DNA of 64,000 nucleotides from Xanthoparmelia taractica. Its lineage: Eukaryota; Ascomycota; Lecanoromycetes; Lecanorales; Parmeliaceae. Both the position numbers and the translations under genes were made by a program. The stretch's first letter is position 1, and each line of letters opens with the position of its first letter. The stretch is taken from NCBI GenBank assembly GCA_033085395.1, contig JANQBS010000001.1, positions 62,001 through 126,000 of the forward strand, written 5' to 3'. Shown here in pieces: positions 54,289-64,000 of this stretch. Below the pieces are notes generated by a model. That model saw nothing but the letters and a program-made list of their open reading frames with translations, made no database searches and was not told the origin of the DNA.

Positions 54289-55470
54289 CTACGCCGTCGG
54301 CCACAGCCCCGCCATCTGCAATGCGGACCCCACCACCGACCCCGTGAGCGTGCAAATGTCCTGGCACCAGCTGTAGAGGAAGCCGAAAGGCAGGATCTTC
54401 AAAGTGGAGTCTATGGGCGTGATGTCTGTGTATCGTCGCCCGGGGGATTTTTTTTAGCGTTTGCATCGGGTTTGTTGGTCGTGCGTAGGATATGATACGG
54501 ACTCTGAACGAGTGATGGAGAGGGCGGAGAGGGAGGGGCGGTAATGTAAGAAAGAAGAAGAGGAAGGTTGAAGAAGAAGAAGAAGAAGAAGAAGAAGAAG
54601 AAGAGAAAAAGGAGGACAAGAAGAAAGGAGGACAAGAAAGGGGGACATGAAATTGGGGAAGGGGGGGGGGAGAAAGTACCTACCATATTGTCTACTAATA
54701 TAATACTTCCCACCCTCCCTTTCCTCCCTCACCAGATCCAACACCGTCAGGAACCGCAGCCCGTGCACCCGCGCGAAGCTAAAGGGCAGCAGCACAAAGT
54801 TGAAATCTTCCGTCAATTCGACAATGGCGCGCGTGTTGTCGGCGTCGATGGTGATGTCTTTGGTTCATCGGTAATACATGTAAGTATGAGGGGGCTTGCT
54901 TTGTTTGTTGGGTTTGTATGTGTGTGTGTGTGTGTGAGAGAGTTGGGTTTGATTTGTGTGAGAGGGTGGGGAGCGGGGGGTGGGGGAAGAAAGGAAAGAA
55001 AGAAAGAAACGTACGCACGATGGAAATTGATTTTTATATCTGAGAGTAGGACCTTGTATACGGCGTAGACTTGCTTGATGTGGTCGAGGCTGCGGGGCGC
55101 GGGTTTGACGTTGACGATGGGGTGCTGGAAGACGGCGGTTGGGGTGAAGCTGGTGCGTGCAATATGGGGGGTTAGGATCGTGCGTGCGAATATTTGATTG
55201 ATGTGTAGATAGAGGAGCGGGGGGAGAGAACAAGGTGTGGTAAGAAAGGTGTTTTGTGGGTTCAGGGAGTAGGGAGGGGGGGTTTCTTGATTGCATGAAA
55301 GGGTGAGATTTATACACGTTGATTCTTTTGCAAGTAAAGCCGGCATTGTTTAAGAGCATTGTTAGGACTCACTATTTCTCCAAGGTACTTCTATGCACGA
55401 TTGGATCATCGCTCTCGGTGAGGTTGAGGACAATCTGCTTGATCTGTTCTACCGTTGGCTTCTCCATCAT
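54289..55470 (-). CDS. SigF-like / NTF2-like small protein
   Basis: Exons 55373-55470, 55019-55149, 54684-54857 and 54289-54425 give 179 residues starting MMEKPTVEQIKQIVLNLTE. Content matches fungal SigF-like proteins with an NTF2-like fold: KYFTPTAVFQHPIVNVKP, SLDHIKQVYAVYKVLLSDI, a beta-rich block with LTEDFNFVLLPFSFARV, RFLTVLDLV, YYISRQYDITPIDS and a helical end CQDICTLTGSVVGSALQMAG. Members are small, membrane-associated by their last helix or lipid-binding, with no settled function. All three introns (about 220, 160 and 260 nt) are unusually long for this window and are full of simple repeats (GAA, GT, GAAA). Exon 3's acceptor (CCAAAG) is the weakest call. Confidence 0.72.
54570..54604 (+). 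repeat. (GAA)n microsatellite in an intron
   Basis: About eleven GAA units. It lies in the last intron of the SigF-like gene, followed by a G-run at 54661-54670. Confidence 0.9.
54920..54935 (+). repeat. (GT)n microsatellite in an intron
   Basis: Eight GT units in the second intron of the SigF-like gene. GAAA repeats follow at about 54990-55009. Confidence 0.85.
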
Positions 55471-55888
55471 TGTCTCTCGCTGAGCCTTGATATCGAGTCT
55501 TCGCCGCAGATATTTTGGGTATTTGATGTATAAGTTATTTGAGGGAGAATGACCATGTCCGAGATCCGAGTCTTCCTATCGGGGCAAGATAATAAGCAGG
55601 TACAGAAGTTGATAAAAGGCGCATGGGTTGCCACTTTGTCACCATGCTAGACTGTTATGGCGGACTATGTGCCAGTGGTTGAAGGGGTACGCCTCCTGAA
55701 CATATCTACAGGAGCAGTCCTCACTACCAGTACTGAACGCTCGACCTAATGAATGGTATGTATATGGGGTATTGGGCGTCCAAGATGACATAGGTGCTCA
55801 TATGTTCATGTCTTCCTTTAAAACTAAACGTGTGTGTATCATGGGTATCATCTAAAACAGAAAGAAAAAAGAACCAAAAGCCTTCCGT
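55471..55888. other. Intergenic
   Basis: 418 bp upstream of the SigF-like gene and downstream of the hydrolase gene. Nothing recognised. Confidence 0.5.
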
Positions 55889-58144
55889 CTACTCTCTCTC
55901 CTTGACCCAGTCCTCAATCCTCTCCGCAACATCGTTCACAAACCATTGATATCTTTCTCCATCCACGAAGAAGAGCCCGCAATGAGCTCCCACCTCGTCG
56001 ACTCCTGGCATGAAAACCCTTACCCAGCAAGCGTCAATCTGGCCATTCTCCTTCGACGGGAGCATGCAAAATTTCTTATCTCGCTTTGCTTTCCCTTCTT
56101 TGGGCTCACCGTTAGCACAGTCTACAGCAGAATCGGCTCTTGATGCTGTCTTGAGCTTATTGCACTCAACCTTCATTCTTTGCTTTTCGGCTTTCAGTCG
56201 TTCCTTCTCGCTCTTCTTTTGCTCTTTCCTCTCGGCTTTTGCTCTCTCCCGCTCTCCCTTCTCCATGTGGCGCTGCTCGGCTTTGATCCTTTCTCTTTCT
56301 TCGGATTTCTCAAGCTTCTCCTTCTCCTTAGCGGCATCCTTTTCCCTTTTCTCGACGAGCTTCCGCCTATCAGCGATACCCTTGTCGCGGTCTCTGACTG
56401 CTTGCTTGTAAGCTTTGACTTGGCGAGAATGCTCCTTTTCCGCAAGTTTGCGTGTGTCCTTGTCCGTGTAGAGACTACGGTCGAAAGGGGCAGGTTCCTC
56501 AGGGGTAGTGGGAATTGGGGGAAGCGATGGCGCGGCCCTAGAGGGCGGTACGTTCATCGAAGCAATTAAGGGGGCCTTCGAATCGCTGGAGTCTGAGGTG
56601 GGACTGGACTTTCTAGGCTCCACCGCTGCTGGCTTACTATGGTTGTCGAGTCCTCCGTCCCACTCATCATCAGTAACTGGAGCCGGGTGCAGATTGTACA
56701 TTGCTTCGCTAGCGTCAGACCTGGCACCTTCATCGTCAACGATGCCTTCGCTGGCAGCGAGAAAGGCTTTTTCTTCGTTTCGAGTGTCTTCCTTGACTAT
56801 ATCTTCGTCTTTTTGCTCTTCAACGGAGATCTGGGGTCTCCTGTACGACAAATGACCGTCAAGAGTGTCTGAGCTGGCGTCATGCATCTGTAATGCCATC
56901 TGTGGCGAGTTCGCATCCTGTTGACCAATGTGAGATATGGATTGATGAGGCAATGGCTCCTCTGGCTTTTTTGGCCGCCCTGTACTTGCAGTGTAGTAGT
57001 TTACGAACCTTGTCCTCTCTGGTGCTTTAACATCCTCGAGCGCTCGGATCTTGCCATACCGGTTCTTCAGACCATTGTAATCCGCCATAGCTCCGCCGAA
57101 CTCAAGATGAGACTTCACATACGACTGCGTAGCTCTACGTAGATCGTCAGAATGTTTATTAAGAAAGTGCCAGGTATTGCTCCAAGCAGTACGTTGCGGT
57201 AACCGCACATCGTTAACAAAAGGCGGATCGAAGTTTGGATCTATGGTCGGAAGGTCGAGAGCAGTGGACAACGGTGTTGTTGTAGGGGAATTTGACTCCG
57301 TTGGCATCAACGTTGATCCAGTAGCGTCTGAGCCAAAGTATGAAGACGATGCAGAAGACTGTGCCCCTTCATGGGTCGACGTCCTAGTAACGCCTTGACT
57401 TCCGGCCTCAATCTCTGCACGTTTCGGGGCAGGGGAATCTGGTGCTGGTCTGAACAAACTTCCAAGCCCGCTAGCTATGACACCTGGATGCATTCCCAGG
57501 AAGGGAGTATCAAAATTAATCGTCCCTAGGAGTCGATGTCCTTCCAGTAAAGCCACCTCCGCGGATAACAAACCTCCCATACTATGCCCAAGCAGCACAA
57601 CATCTGTATCAAGTCCCTCATGCGGACGTAACCATTCACTGAACGCATCCCTCGCAAATTCAATTGCCTTCCTACTCTTGTACTTTGGATAAATCTTCGT
57701 GTGGACTACATAGCTTCCCTCCAACTTGACGGCCACCAGATTATGCACATGAGCCGGGAAACTCTGGAAACTGGTTTCATTTCCCATGAAACCGTGTACG
57801 TATACTAGTAATAGTGTTCTTTTCCCATCTGTCCTGTTACCATTTCCGTCGGTGTGAGAATCATGTTGTGGTACGAGCGATTGGGTAGAGGAAGAGCGAG
57901 GATCTTGTGCGGTCCAGGAATTGGTCAAGGGCTGGGAATGATAGGTTGGTGTAGGCTCACTGTAAGGGGGAGGGGCGTCTTCGGAATCAGAGTCGAGGGT
58001 AGCGCGGGGTGGTAGTGGAGGGGTTCGGCCACGTTCATCAGGAGGTGGTTGCGTTTCTAGATGCTCGCTTTTAGACGGAGGCCGGTAAGTTTTGGGGACA
58101 AGGTTTTGATCATGTTTGTAACCCATGGTCCCTTTGTGCTGCAA
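55889..58144 (-). CDS. Alpha/beta hydrolase (DUF676/serine-esterase-like) with long coiled-coil insertion
   Basis: Uninterrupted frame of 751 residues. The start could be 58144 (MQHKGTMGYKHD) or the second ATG at 58126. After a Pro-rich N-terminus (1-105), a hydrolase core begins: LLLVYVHGFMGNETSF (oxyanion HG about 117-118), then the nucleophile elbow GHSMGG (186-191, Ser188) and FDTPFLGMHPGV. The core's end appears 500 residues later: VRVFMPGVDEVGAHCGLFF with a probable catalytic His at about 721. Between them lie a Ser/Pro-rich linker and a charged Lys/Glu/Arg helix of ~120 residues (about 560-680), very likely a coiled coil. Such proteins are predicted lipases or esterases acting on membrane lipids, and the substrate is unknown. 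No introns, signal peptide or membrane helix seen. Confidence 0.85.
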   Translation of the reverse strand: MQHKGTMGYKHDQNLVPKTYRPPSKSEHLETQPPPDERGRTPPLPPRATLDSDSEDAPPPYSEPTPTYHSQPLTNSWTAQDPRSSSTQSLVPQHDSHTDGNGNRTDGKRTLLLVYVHGFMGNETSFQSFPAHVHNLVAVKLEGSYVVHTKIYPKYKSRKAIEFARDAFSEWLRPHEGLDTDVVLLGHSMGGLLSAEVALLEGHRLLGTINFDTPFLGMHPGVIASGLGSLFRPAPDSPAPKRAEIEAGSQGVTRTSTHEGAQSSASSSYFGSDATGSTLMPTESNSPTTTPLSTALDLPTIDPNFDPPFVNDVRLPQRTAWSNTWHFLNKHSDDLRRATQSYVKSHLEFGGAMADYNGLKNRYGKIRALEDVKAPERTRFVNYYTASTGRPKKPEEPLPHQSISHIGQQDANSPQMALQMHDASSDTLDGHLSYRRPQISVEEQKDEDIVKEDTRNEEKAFLAASEGIVDDEGARSDASEAMYNLHPAPVTDDEWDGGLDNHSKPAAVEPRKSSPTSDSSDSKAPLIASMNVPPSRAAPSLPPIPTTPEEPAPFDRSLYTDKDTRKLAEKEHSRQVKAYKQAVRDRDKGIADRRKLVEKREKDAAKEKEKLEKSEERERIKAEQRHMEKGERERAKAERKEQKKSEKERLKAEKQRMKVECNKLKTASRADSAVDCANGEPKEGKAKRDKKFCMLPSKENGQIDACWVRVFMPGVDEVGAHCGLFFVDGERYQWFVNDVAERIEDWVKERE

Positions 58145-58899
58145 GAGCCAAGGGTTGGAGGATGATAGATGTCAAGATCAATTTCGCGTTTCATGTGCTG
58201 GTTACCACAATGGGGTTTTCAAAAGGGAAAACTTGTTGAATATTTGGCACATGAAGATGATTGACTGGTTGCATTTATCGACAACACTCGCAGCATGGTA
58301 TCTAGCACTGACAAAAGCTGCTCATGGTCTATCCGTCCCACAACACTCCCCCATTCGAGAAAACGCGACACTGGCTCTCCTCATTATTACATATTGCTAT
58401 CACACGAACCCAATCCACGCCAATTATCCAGCCTTCAACCTGGCAGCGCCCCCCTTCTTCGTAATAAAGACTCGACGATGATGCCCTGCAAGATAAGGCA
58501 GGCCTGATCAAGCGGAAGGATGATCGAATAGGATAGATAGCTGCTGCTGCTGTCCACGCTGTGTCTGATCGAGATGCTCGCTGCTGAATGCATCGAGAGG
58601 TAGGGTAATGAAGAGGCTGACGGACGGATCGACCGATTGGTGTATTAGCCACATTCACACCCTTTCATTATGATCAACCGTATAAAAAGACATAATGTAA
58701 GACTCCCCAAAGCCTCGAAAATATTGTTACAGCGGCTGATGATAGGTCTTTGGTGAGGGAAATCATTAATAGTTCCTGCGTTACTGGTCGAATATGACGA
58801 GAACGTGATTACACAAGAAAGTGTAGTTAGAGGCGGAACCAAAACCTCGACTATAGATAAATATCGACAGTAGAAGTGAATTTGATGAGCGGTCACAGT
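58145..58899. other. Intergenic
   Basis: Holds the promoter of the hydrolase gene and the 3' end of the membrane-protein gene. No gene supported. Confidence 0.45.
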
Positions 58900-61121
58900 T
58901 CAGGGGGGTGTTGTGTCCTCTCTAAATCTAGACCCGCGAGAGCCATCTTGGCTAGGATGACTCCGGCCAAGACCATCTCGAACAGGCTGGAGTCCAGCTG
59001 GCGGCGGTGTAGCCCGAACAGGTCGCGGAGGTGCACCGCCACGAATCGAGCCAAAGCCGGGCTGGTTTATGACAGGCGTACGGGCAGGACCGGGTCGCAT
59101 CTGTGCTGCTTCATCCCGACGGCTAGGGCTTCCATGGCCTAGAGGAGCATTTGAACGACCAGCGGCAGCCCCTAGAGGTGCAAAATATGTTGGTGACGAA
59201 GAAGAACCAGGGGAGCCGGATGCTTCTGTCTGCTCTTCCGGCACTACGCCACCGTAGAAACCGTGGGAGTCGCGGTAGAAGGAGGAACCTGATAGTGAAT
59301 GGGGTGGAGAAGGTCGCTGACCAGGAGGAGGGTCATCGAAGGGACTCCGACTTTTGGCTACGCCTGCAGCCATACCTAGCCCAGCGGCGGCTCCGGTAGG
59401 CCCAGCACTAGGGCCGGCAGCAGGAGGGTCACCCCAGCCATCACCACCAGACGCCAGTACAGATGGGAGCTTTCTCCCAGAGATCTTCTGAAAGCCTCTT
59501 TCACTAGGAGCAGTGTCGGCGGTAGTCGCGGTTTGAGATGAGGCAGGTCTTAGACTTCGAAAGAAGCCAGCCGCAGCTATAGGTGCGGTGCTGGATCGCT
59601 GGGTCATAGTACCAGACTGCGGCACACCCCCGTGGCCTATGGTCTGAGGAACAGGGGGAGATATGGTCCTCCGGTTGCCAAGCTTGCCTCGTCGCCAACG
59701 GAGCAATAGGAGCAGTATGACGAAGATCATGGCCAAGCCTGCGACGCCACCAACGATTCCACCAACAAGATCTTGTGTAGGAGGGGCACCACTACCGCCT
59801 GAGCCGCCATTTGAGCTTGACGAAGGTGGAGTAGTGGGAGCTGAGTTGCCTGGATTGTTATTTCCTCCAGCACCTACGACACTAGCGCTAGATGTTACTG
59901 ATGCTAGCGATGCTTGACTCGAGAGCTGTGACGATGCTGATGCCGATGCTAACGCCGATGCTGATGACAATGCTGATGCCGATGCTGTTATAGATAATGA
60001 TGTAGCAAATGTAGCAGGTGTAGATGTCATCAGTTCAGAGCTTGTGCCAGAGGCTAGATTCTGGAGGGATGAACTAGGATTCGTTGCATCAGAGATGGAA
60101 GCCATCATTGAAGAGATGCTGGCCATTGAAGATTGCGATGTTGTCGTCGGCGCGGAGAGAAAGGCAGAAATAGTGGTTGACTCCGAGTTCAGACTACTCG
60201 GATTTGAGGATCTTGTCGTAGCAGCTGGAAAGTCAGTCAGTACAAAGGGAGTTGGCATAGATCGAAAAGAAGCTTACATGACGTAGTAACATTATGATTA
60301 GTAGCAAATTCATGTTTGTTCGGAGTAAATGTAGGTGATGGAGCTGGAGGGGTTGAAATATGTTGTGGACTCAGACTAGGTGGTGATGATGATGATTCAG
60401 GTGACGCGGGAAAATAAGATGCAGAGGACTCTGGGGTTGGCGATGGATTGGATGGCGGAGGCGTTGAAGGTGCCTTGACTACTTGCTGTGACAAAGACTC
60501 GGGAACCTGCATAGGCTGTGGACTGGCGCTGGCCGCTGCATGAGTTGCTGCGGCAGGAGCTGGCGCCGGTAGTATCGCATCTAATTGCTTCACGTCAACA
60601 TCCTCATCGTGGCCCTGACCCTGGGCCTGAGCTTGAGCTTGAGCTTGAGCCTGGGCCTGGGCCTGCTGTGACTCGAGTGCTTGGTTTCTTGCATTTGCAG
60701 CTGCAACAGCTGCTGGAGGCACCACTTGACCGGGGTACGAATTATCGTCTGCCTCTGAAGTCGGGCTACCTCTCGGAGGGGGCCTCGGTTCGCTGGTCTT
60801 GTATTCTGTAGGCGCTGCGTCTGTTACAGAGGGTTGCACGATTTGTCGGGCATGAACCCTCGTAGGTCTCGTGTCTGCAAAATCCAGAGGGTAATGAGGG
60901 CGGTCAACGCCTTGACTAGAATCATCGATGGTTTGATCCCCATGCACAGGATGTCCAGGCGCTCCGTGTGGAGGGAGCACTAGCTTTGGCATGATCGGGT
61001 TCTCATTCTTGCTGGAACCACCCAGGCTGACCGATCGTTCTCTGCCGTTGTTAAGATTGAACCCTTCGACAGAACCTCGCAGGCTGCGCTCGATTTTCCG
61101 TCTCTTGGACGGATACTCCAT
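58900..61121 (-). CDS. Single-pass membrane protein with low-complexity extracellular and cytoplasmic parts
   Basis: Exons 60278-61121 and 58900-60224 give 722 residues. The start at MEYPSKRRKIERS was preferred to an ATG nine codons upstream. The N-terminal ~280 residues are Pro/Gln/Ala/Ser-rich and include a QA dipeptide tract (about 60617-60665). The junction gives NVTTSSATTRSSNP and a Ser/Thr/Ala-rich stretch follows, likely O-glycosylated. One membrane helix: GGIVGGVAGLAMIFVILLLL then RWRRGK, so positive-inside predicts a cytosolic C-terminus. The C-terminal ~260 residues are Gly/Pro/Ser-rich with SPFDDPPPG. The layout (S/T-rich stalk, one TM, disordered tail) recalls fungal Mid2/Wsc-type stress sensors, but there is no signal peptide and the N-terminus is basic, which argues against a simple sensor. 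Function unknown. Confidence 0.75.
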
Positions 61122-62799
61122 TGTATGTTTGATCCAGAATAGATCCAAGATGTAGATGTGCTTAAAGAATGGGTGTAATTATCAGTAACCGATGGGCTGA
61201 TTGTACGTAATTAGATGTTGGATTCGATTGCTGCTCCAAAGACATAGGTGTTCAAGCGTAAATAGCTATGGTGAAAGGAAAAAAGTGACGAGCGAATGTA
61301 CGCGAGTGGATGGCGTAGTGTTTCTGAATGTATTCCGGTTTGATTGCGTAGTGATAGGACAGCGTCTTTGTGCGGACGTTTTTCGCTCGTTGTTGTTGTG
61401 GACGAAGATCAGCTTCGCCAGCGGTGTTAGTGATAGAATTATGGGTCGTTTAATGAATGGCTGCCGGTCATAGACCGACGGATTAAGACTGTATGAGCTG
61501 TTTCGAGTCAGTACCGTATTCGATCCTGCTGGCTGTTCATAGCCACAGCAGTTTAGGCACCCACATGTCTTCTATATTTGCATTATTGAGAACTTTTGTT
61601 GCTGGTGGCGAGGAAGTGTCGCCGGGTACCGAGTATTGAATGTGTAAAGTAATGAAAGTGATGTTTGCTTTTGCTGGTTGTTGTGCGAGAGAGCTCCACC
61701 CCCCCTTGCACTGCGACCGTGAGTTGGCGACCTTTGATAAGAGTTCCCCTCGACCTCAAACTGATCCACACCTCACAGCTCTTGCATCCACAACACCGCC
61801 GACAACAGCTCGGGCGTGTCTTGGGAGATTTACGTTATTGCGCGGGCTCTGTATGGGAAAAAGGAAGCAGAAGAAAAAGGGTGCTTCACCAGTTGTGGGT
61901 GGAGATTAGCCAAGAAGGGTTAATCTTTTAGATTCAGACTGCCGCCGCTATAGGGGCATCCGCCTTACGCTTTAGGGTATAGCTTGGCGTTGTTGTCGGC
62001 ACACGTTTCTGACTTGAACAAAGAAGAGGACAAGTCCAAACGAGACTACAGTTTAGTTCATTTCCGCTGCAATATACTTCGTATATCTTTTCACCGTTTG
62101 CACCAATCGCAGCATCAAACGAAAGGTGGACGCTTAACTCAAGGATCTGACAATTGTCCAATCAAATGATGGGCCCGTACATGGTAAAATCAGTCTCAGG
62201 ACCGAGCAGTCTTATAGGGGATAAAAATTTTCATCCTTCGAGCATCATAAGCATCTGAAACGAGCCATGGTCCAGACTCACATAAGTATTATTATTAAAA
62301 AGCTTTGTGCCGCAAGGTTGGTGATCCTTTGCATACAAAGTTACAACGGAATTGCGCAAAGGACCATGACAGCTTTGCCGACCCGCACTCTATCTACTTT
62401 AAGGTACCTTCAGCCGTAATTGAGCCTCACAATTCAGCCGAGATACCCCGGGCCATGCATGTCAATAAAATCTTCAACAGGTGCCATGGGACACAGAACG
62501 GATAGTGCAAGTGACCGGCATGAGGCCCGTTATACAATGGGGCAGCAAAGATCGTTCCATAGAGAGTATCGCTAGCAACTGCTATTTACTGTCGATCCTC
62601 GTTCAGCACCCTAGCTCTCTCCTCATTATCATACATAGCGCAAGGCGACGGACCCTTCTGTCCACGGGAGCGTACTTGCCCCAAAGCAATAGAAATATCT
62701 CGCCGTAGCCCTCCTATCTGGCCTTGTCGTACTTAACAGGGCTCCTGCTCATATCGACCAGACTGGAACCAGCTCGGGAGCTTGAGAGCCTCTCTATGA
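61122..62799. other. 1.7-kb intergenic stretch
   Basis: No supportable gene. ORFs of 60-90 aa on both strands lack domains. Confidence 0.4.
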
Positions 62800-64000
62800 T
62801 CATTTCTTGCCTAGTATTTTCTTGCAGTCGGGGCAGTACCATTTGACCCTTCTCCCAGGGGGCTCCTTCAAACCTACACATCCGAAGTGGAACCACTCGC
62901 GTTCACACTGATCGAAAGATAAGTGAAGGCACAATAAATATTCGAACCCCACAAGAGGGATGGACTTACATTTTCGTTCTCACACGCAACCATATCCCCA
63001 TAGCTTACATCTCCGCAGTAACAGTACCTAGGTTCGTCCGCATCGATCTCCTCCCCAGCCGCTTCCTCCTCTAACTTCACCGCATTCTCTTTCTCTTTCG
63101 CGCTTGCATTTTCAACTGCTCTCTTGGCATTGGGTATAAACAATCCGCCCTTCTTCTTCGGAGCATGCTGTCTCTTGCCCACACTGACCGCGGCACCACC
63201 TTCTTGACTTTCAATCACTGGACCAGGCGCGGGACGCTTACTCCGTCTCCCAGCCGCAGTGACAATCGGCGCTGGACTTTGTGGTGGAGCTGGCGTAGTG
63301 CTTGCGCGGCGAAGATGTTCACGCGGGGTAGTAGCGGAAGGGGGCCCAGTAGAGCTGCGACGAGAGTGCACACGGCTACTAGTGCGTGGAGAAGCATGGA
63401 CGGGTTCCAGAGGAGGTTCCGCGGGCCCTTTTAGTGTCAAAGAGATGCGGCGAGGGCGCGTAGACGTCGTTATTGGCCTGGGAGTTGTAGCAGCTGTTGG
63501 CTTTTCAGGGGCCGCCATGACAGGCGTGGCAGGTGTCGCGGGCGTAGACCGTCGTGATGGTCTTGACGGAGACGGAGCTGGAGCAGCAAGTGGTACAGTT
63601 GTCGTGACTGTCTTGGTCACGATCTTCAAAGGCTCCGGTTGGGCTTGCTCAGTCTTACGCTTCTTGGAAGGTTTGACAGGTGAAATCACGGTCTCTGAAG
63701 TTGGTTTGACAGGCGAAGTTACAACATCAACCTGCTTAGAAGGGGGCTCTGGTTTGGGGGACTCTTCCCGTTTTCGCTTCTTTGCAGGAGTCTTAGTGAC
63801 TTCTTTGGGCTTTTCTTCAGAAATTGTCTTCTTCTTCGGAGCGTCCTTGGCCTTGAGCATGTTGGCGGTGGAAAGAGAGCTCTCGATCGGCTTCTCCGGA
63901 GGTGTAGCAAATATATTCTTGAGGGAATCCAGACGATGACCCAGCTTTTGAGCTTCTGAAGCCAAGATATCCGCTTGTTCGCGGGCCATCTTCTCCCTTT
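62800..64000 (-). CDS. ING-type PHD-finger protein, 5' end beyond the window
   Basis: Exons 62970 to at least 63989 and 62800-62907. The frame stays open to the window edge, so the ATG at 63989 may be internal and the N-terminal ING helices may lie outside. Visible: a helical start AREQADILASEAQKLGHRL, a long disordered Lys/Pro/Ser/Thr-rich section with several NLS-like clusters (KKRKREE, KKRKTEQ), and a C-terminal PHD finger with C4HC3 ligands: YCYCGDVSYGDM, CENENC, WFHFGC, WYCPDC. The Tyr, Ser, Met and Trp positions match ING-family fingers that read trimethylated H3K4, placing it in a histone acetyltransferase or deacetylase complex (Yng2- or Pho23-like; I cannot say which). The intron splits the finger between the third and fourth Cys. 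Ends CKKILGKK. Confidence 0.85.

Noticed and set aside
63259..63939. Forward-strand 226-aa ORF
   Set aside because: It is the antisense shadow of the disordered part of the PHD-finger gene.

Overview
The window is nuclear DNA from a filamentous ascomycete (Pezizomycotina). The evidence is intron-rich genes with short (about 50-80 nt) GT..AG introns, a fused lycopene cyclase/phytoene synthase found only in fungi, a Zn2Cys6 motif, a Ku80 gene, an intron-containing tRNA-Pro(AGG), small secreted proteins and intergenic DNA rich in microsatellites. I cannot fix the class from sequence alone. All exon models below were built by reading splice sites, frame and family conservation; none was tested by alignment.

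Layout. 0-6.6 kb: a Zn2Cys6 protein gene and, tail to tail with it, a gene of unknown function carrying a duplicated N-terminal module. Both end in what looks like the same C-terminal domain. 6.6-11.8 kb: two reverse-strand genes, a disordered nuclear-type protein and a divergent DEAD-box helicase. 11.8-18.6 kb: nearly 7 kb without a supportable gene. 18.6-28.3 kb: a complete retinal/opsin carotenoid cluster, with carotenoid oxygenase (carX type) on the reverse strand, diverging from the bifunctional cyclase/synthase (al-2/carRA type), phytoene desaturase (al-1/carB type) and a microbial rhodopsin (carO type). Together they would make phytoene, desaturate and cyclise it to beta-carotene, cleave that to retinal and load retinal on the opsin. 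28.3-38.5 kb: tRNA-Pro, a secreted six-cysteine protein, a DUF3632-like gene, a secreted RNase T1-like protein lacking one catalytic histidine, and a broken ORF. 38.6-41.3 kb: a convergent pair, an extradiol-dioxygenase-like (VOC) enzyme and a fumarylacetoacetate-hydrolase-family enzyme, suggesting aromatic catabolism.

41.3-49 kb: a cytochrome P450 relic, a seven-TM fungal rhodopsin-like (Pth11-related) membrane protein and a small TMEM205/DUF4149-like membrane protein. 49.4-64 kb is denser housekeeping DNA: homoserine kinase, Ku80, a SigF-like/NTF2-like protein, an alpha/beta hydrolase with a long coiled-coil insertion, a single-pass membrane protein with low-complexity tails, and the C-terminal part of an ING-type PHD-finger protein that runs off the right edge.

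The best-supported system is the carotenoid/opsin cluster, which is known biology. The least described items are the paired genes at 0.4-4.0 kb and the RNase-like secreted protein at 34.4 kb.
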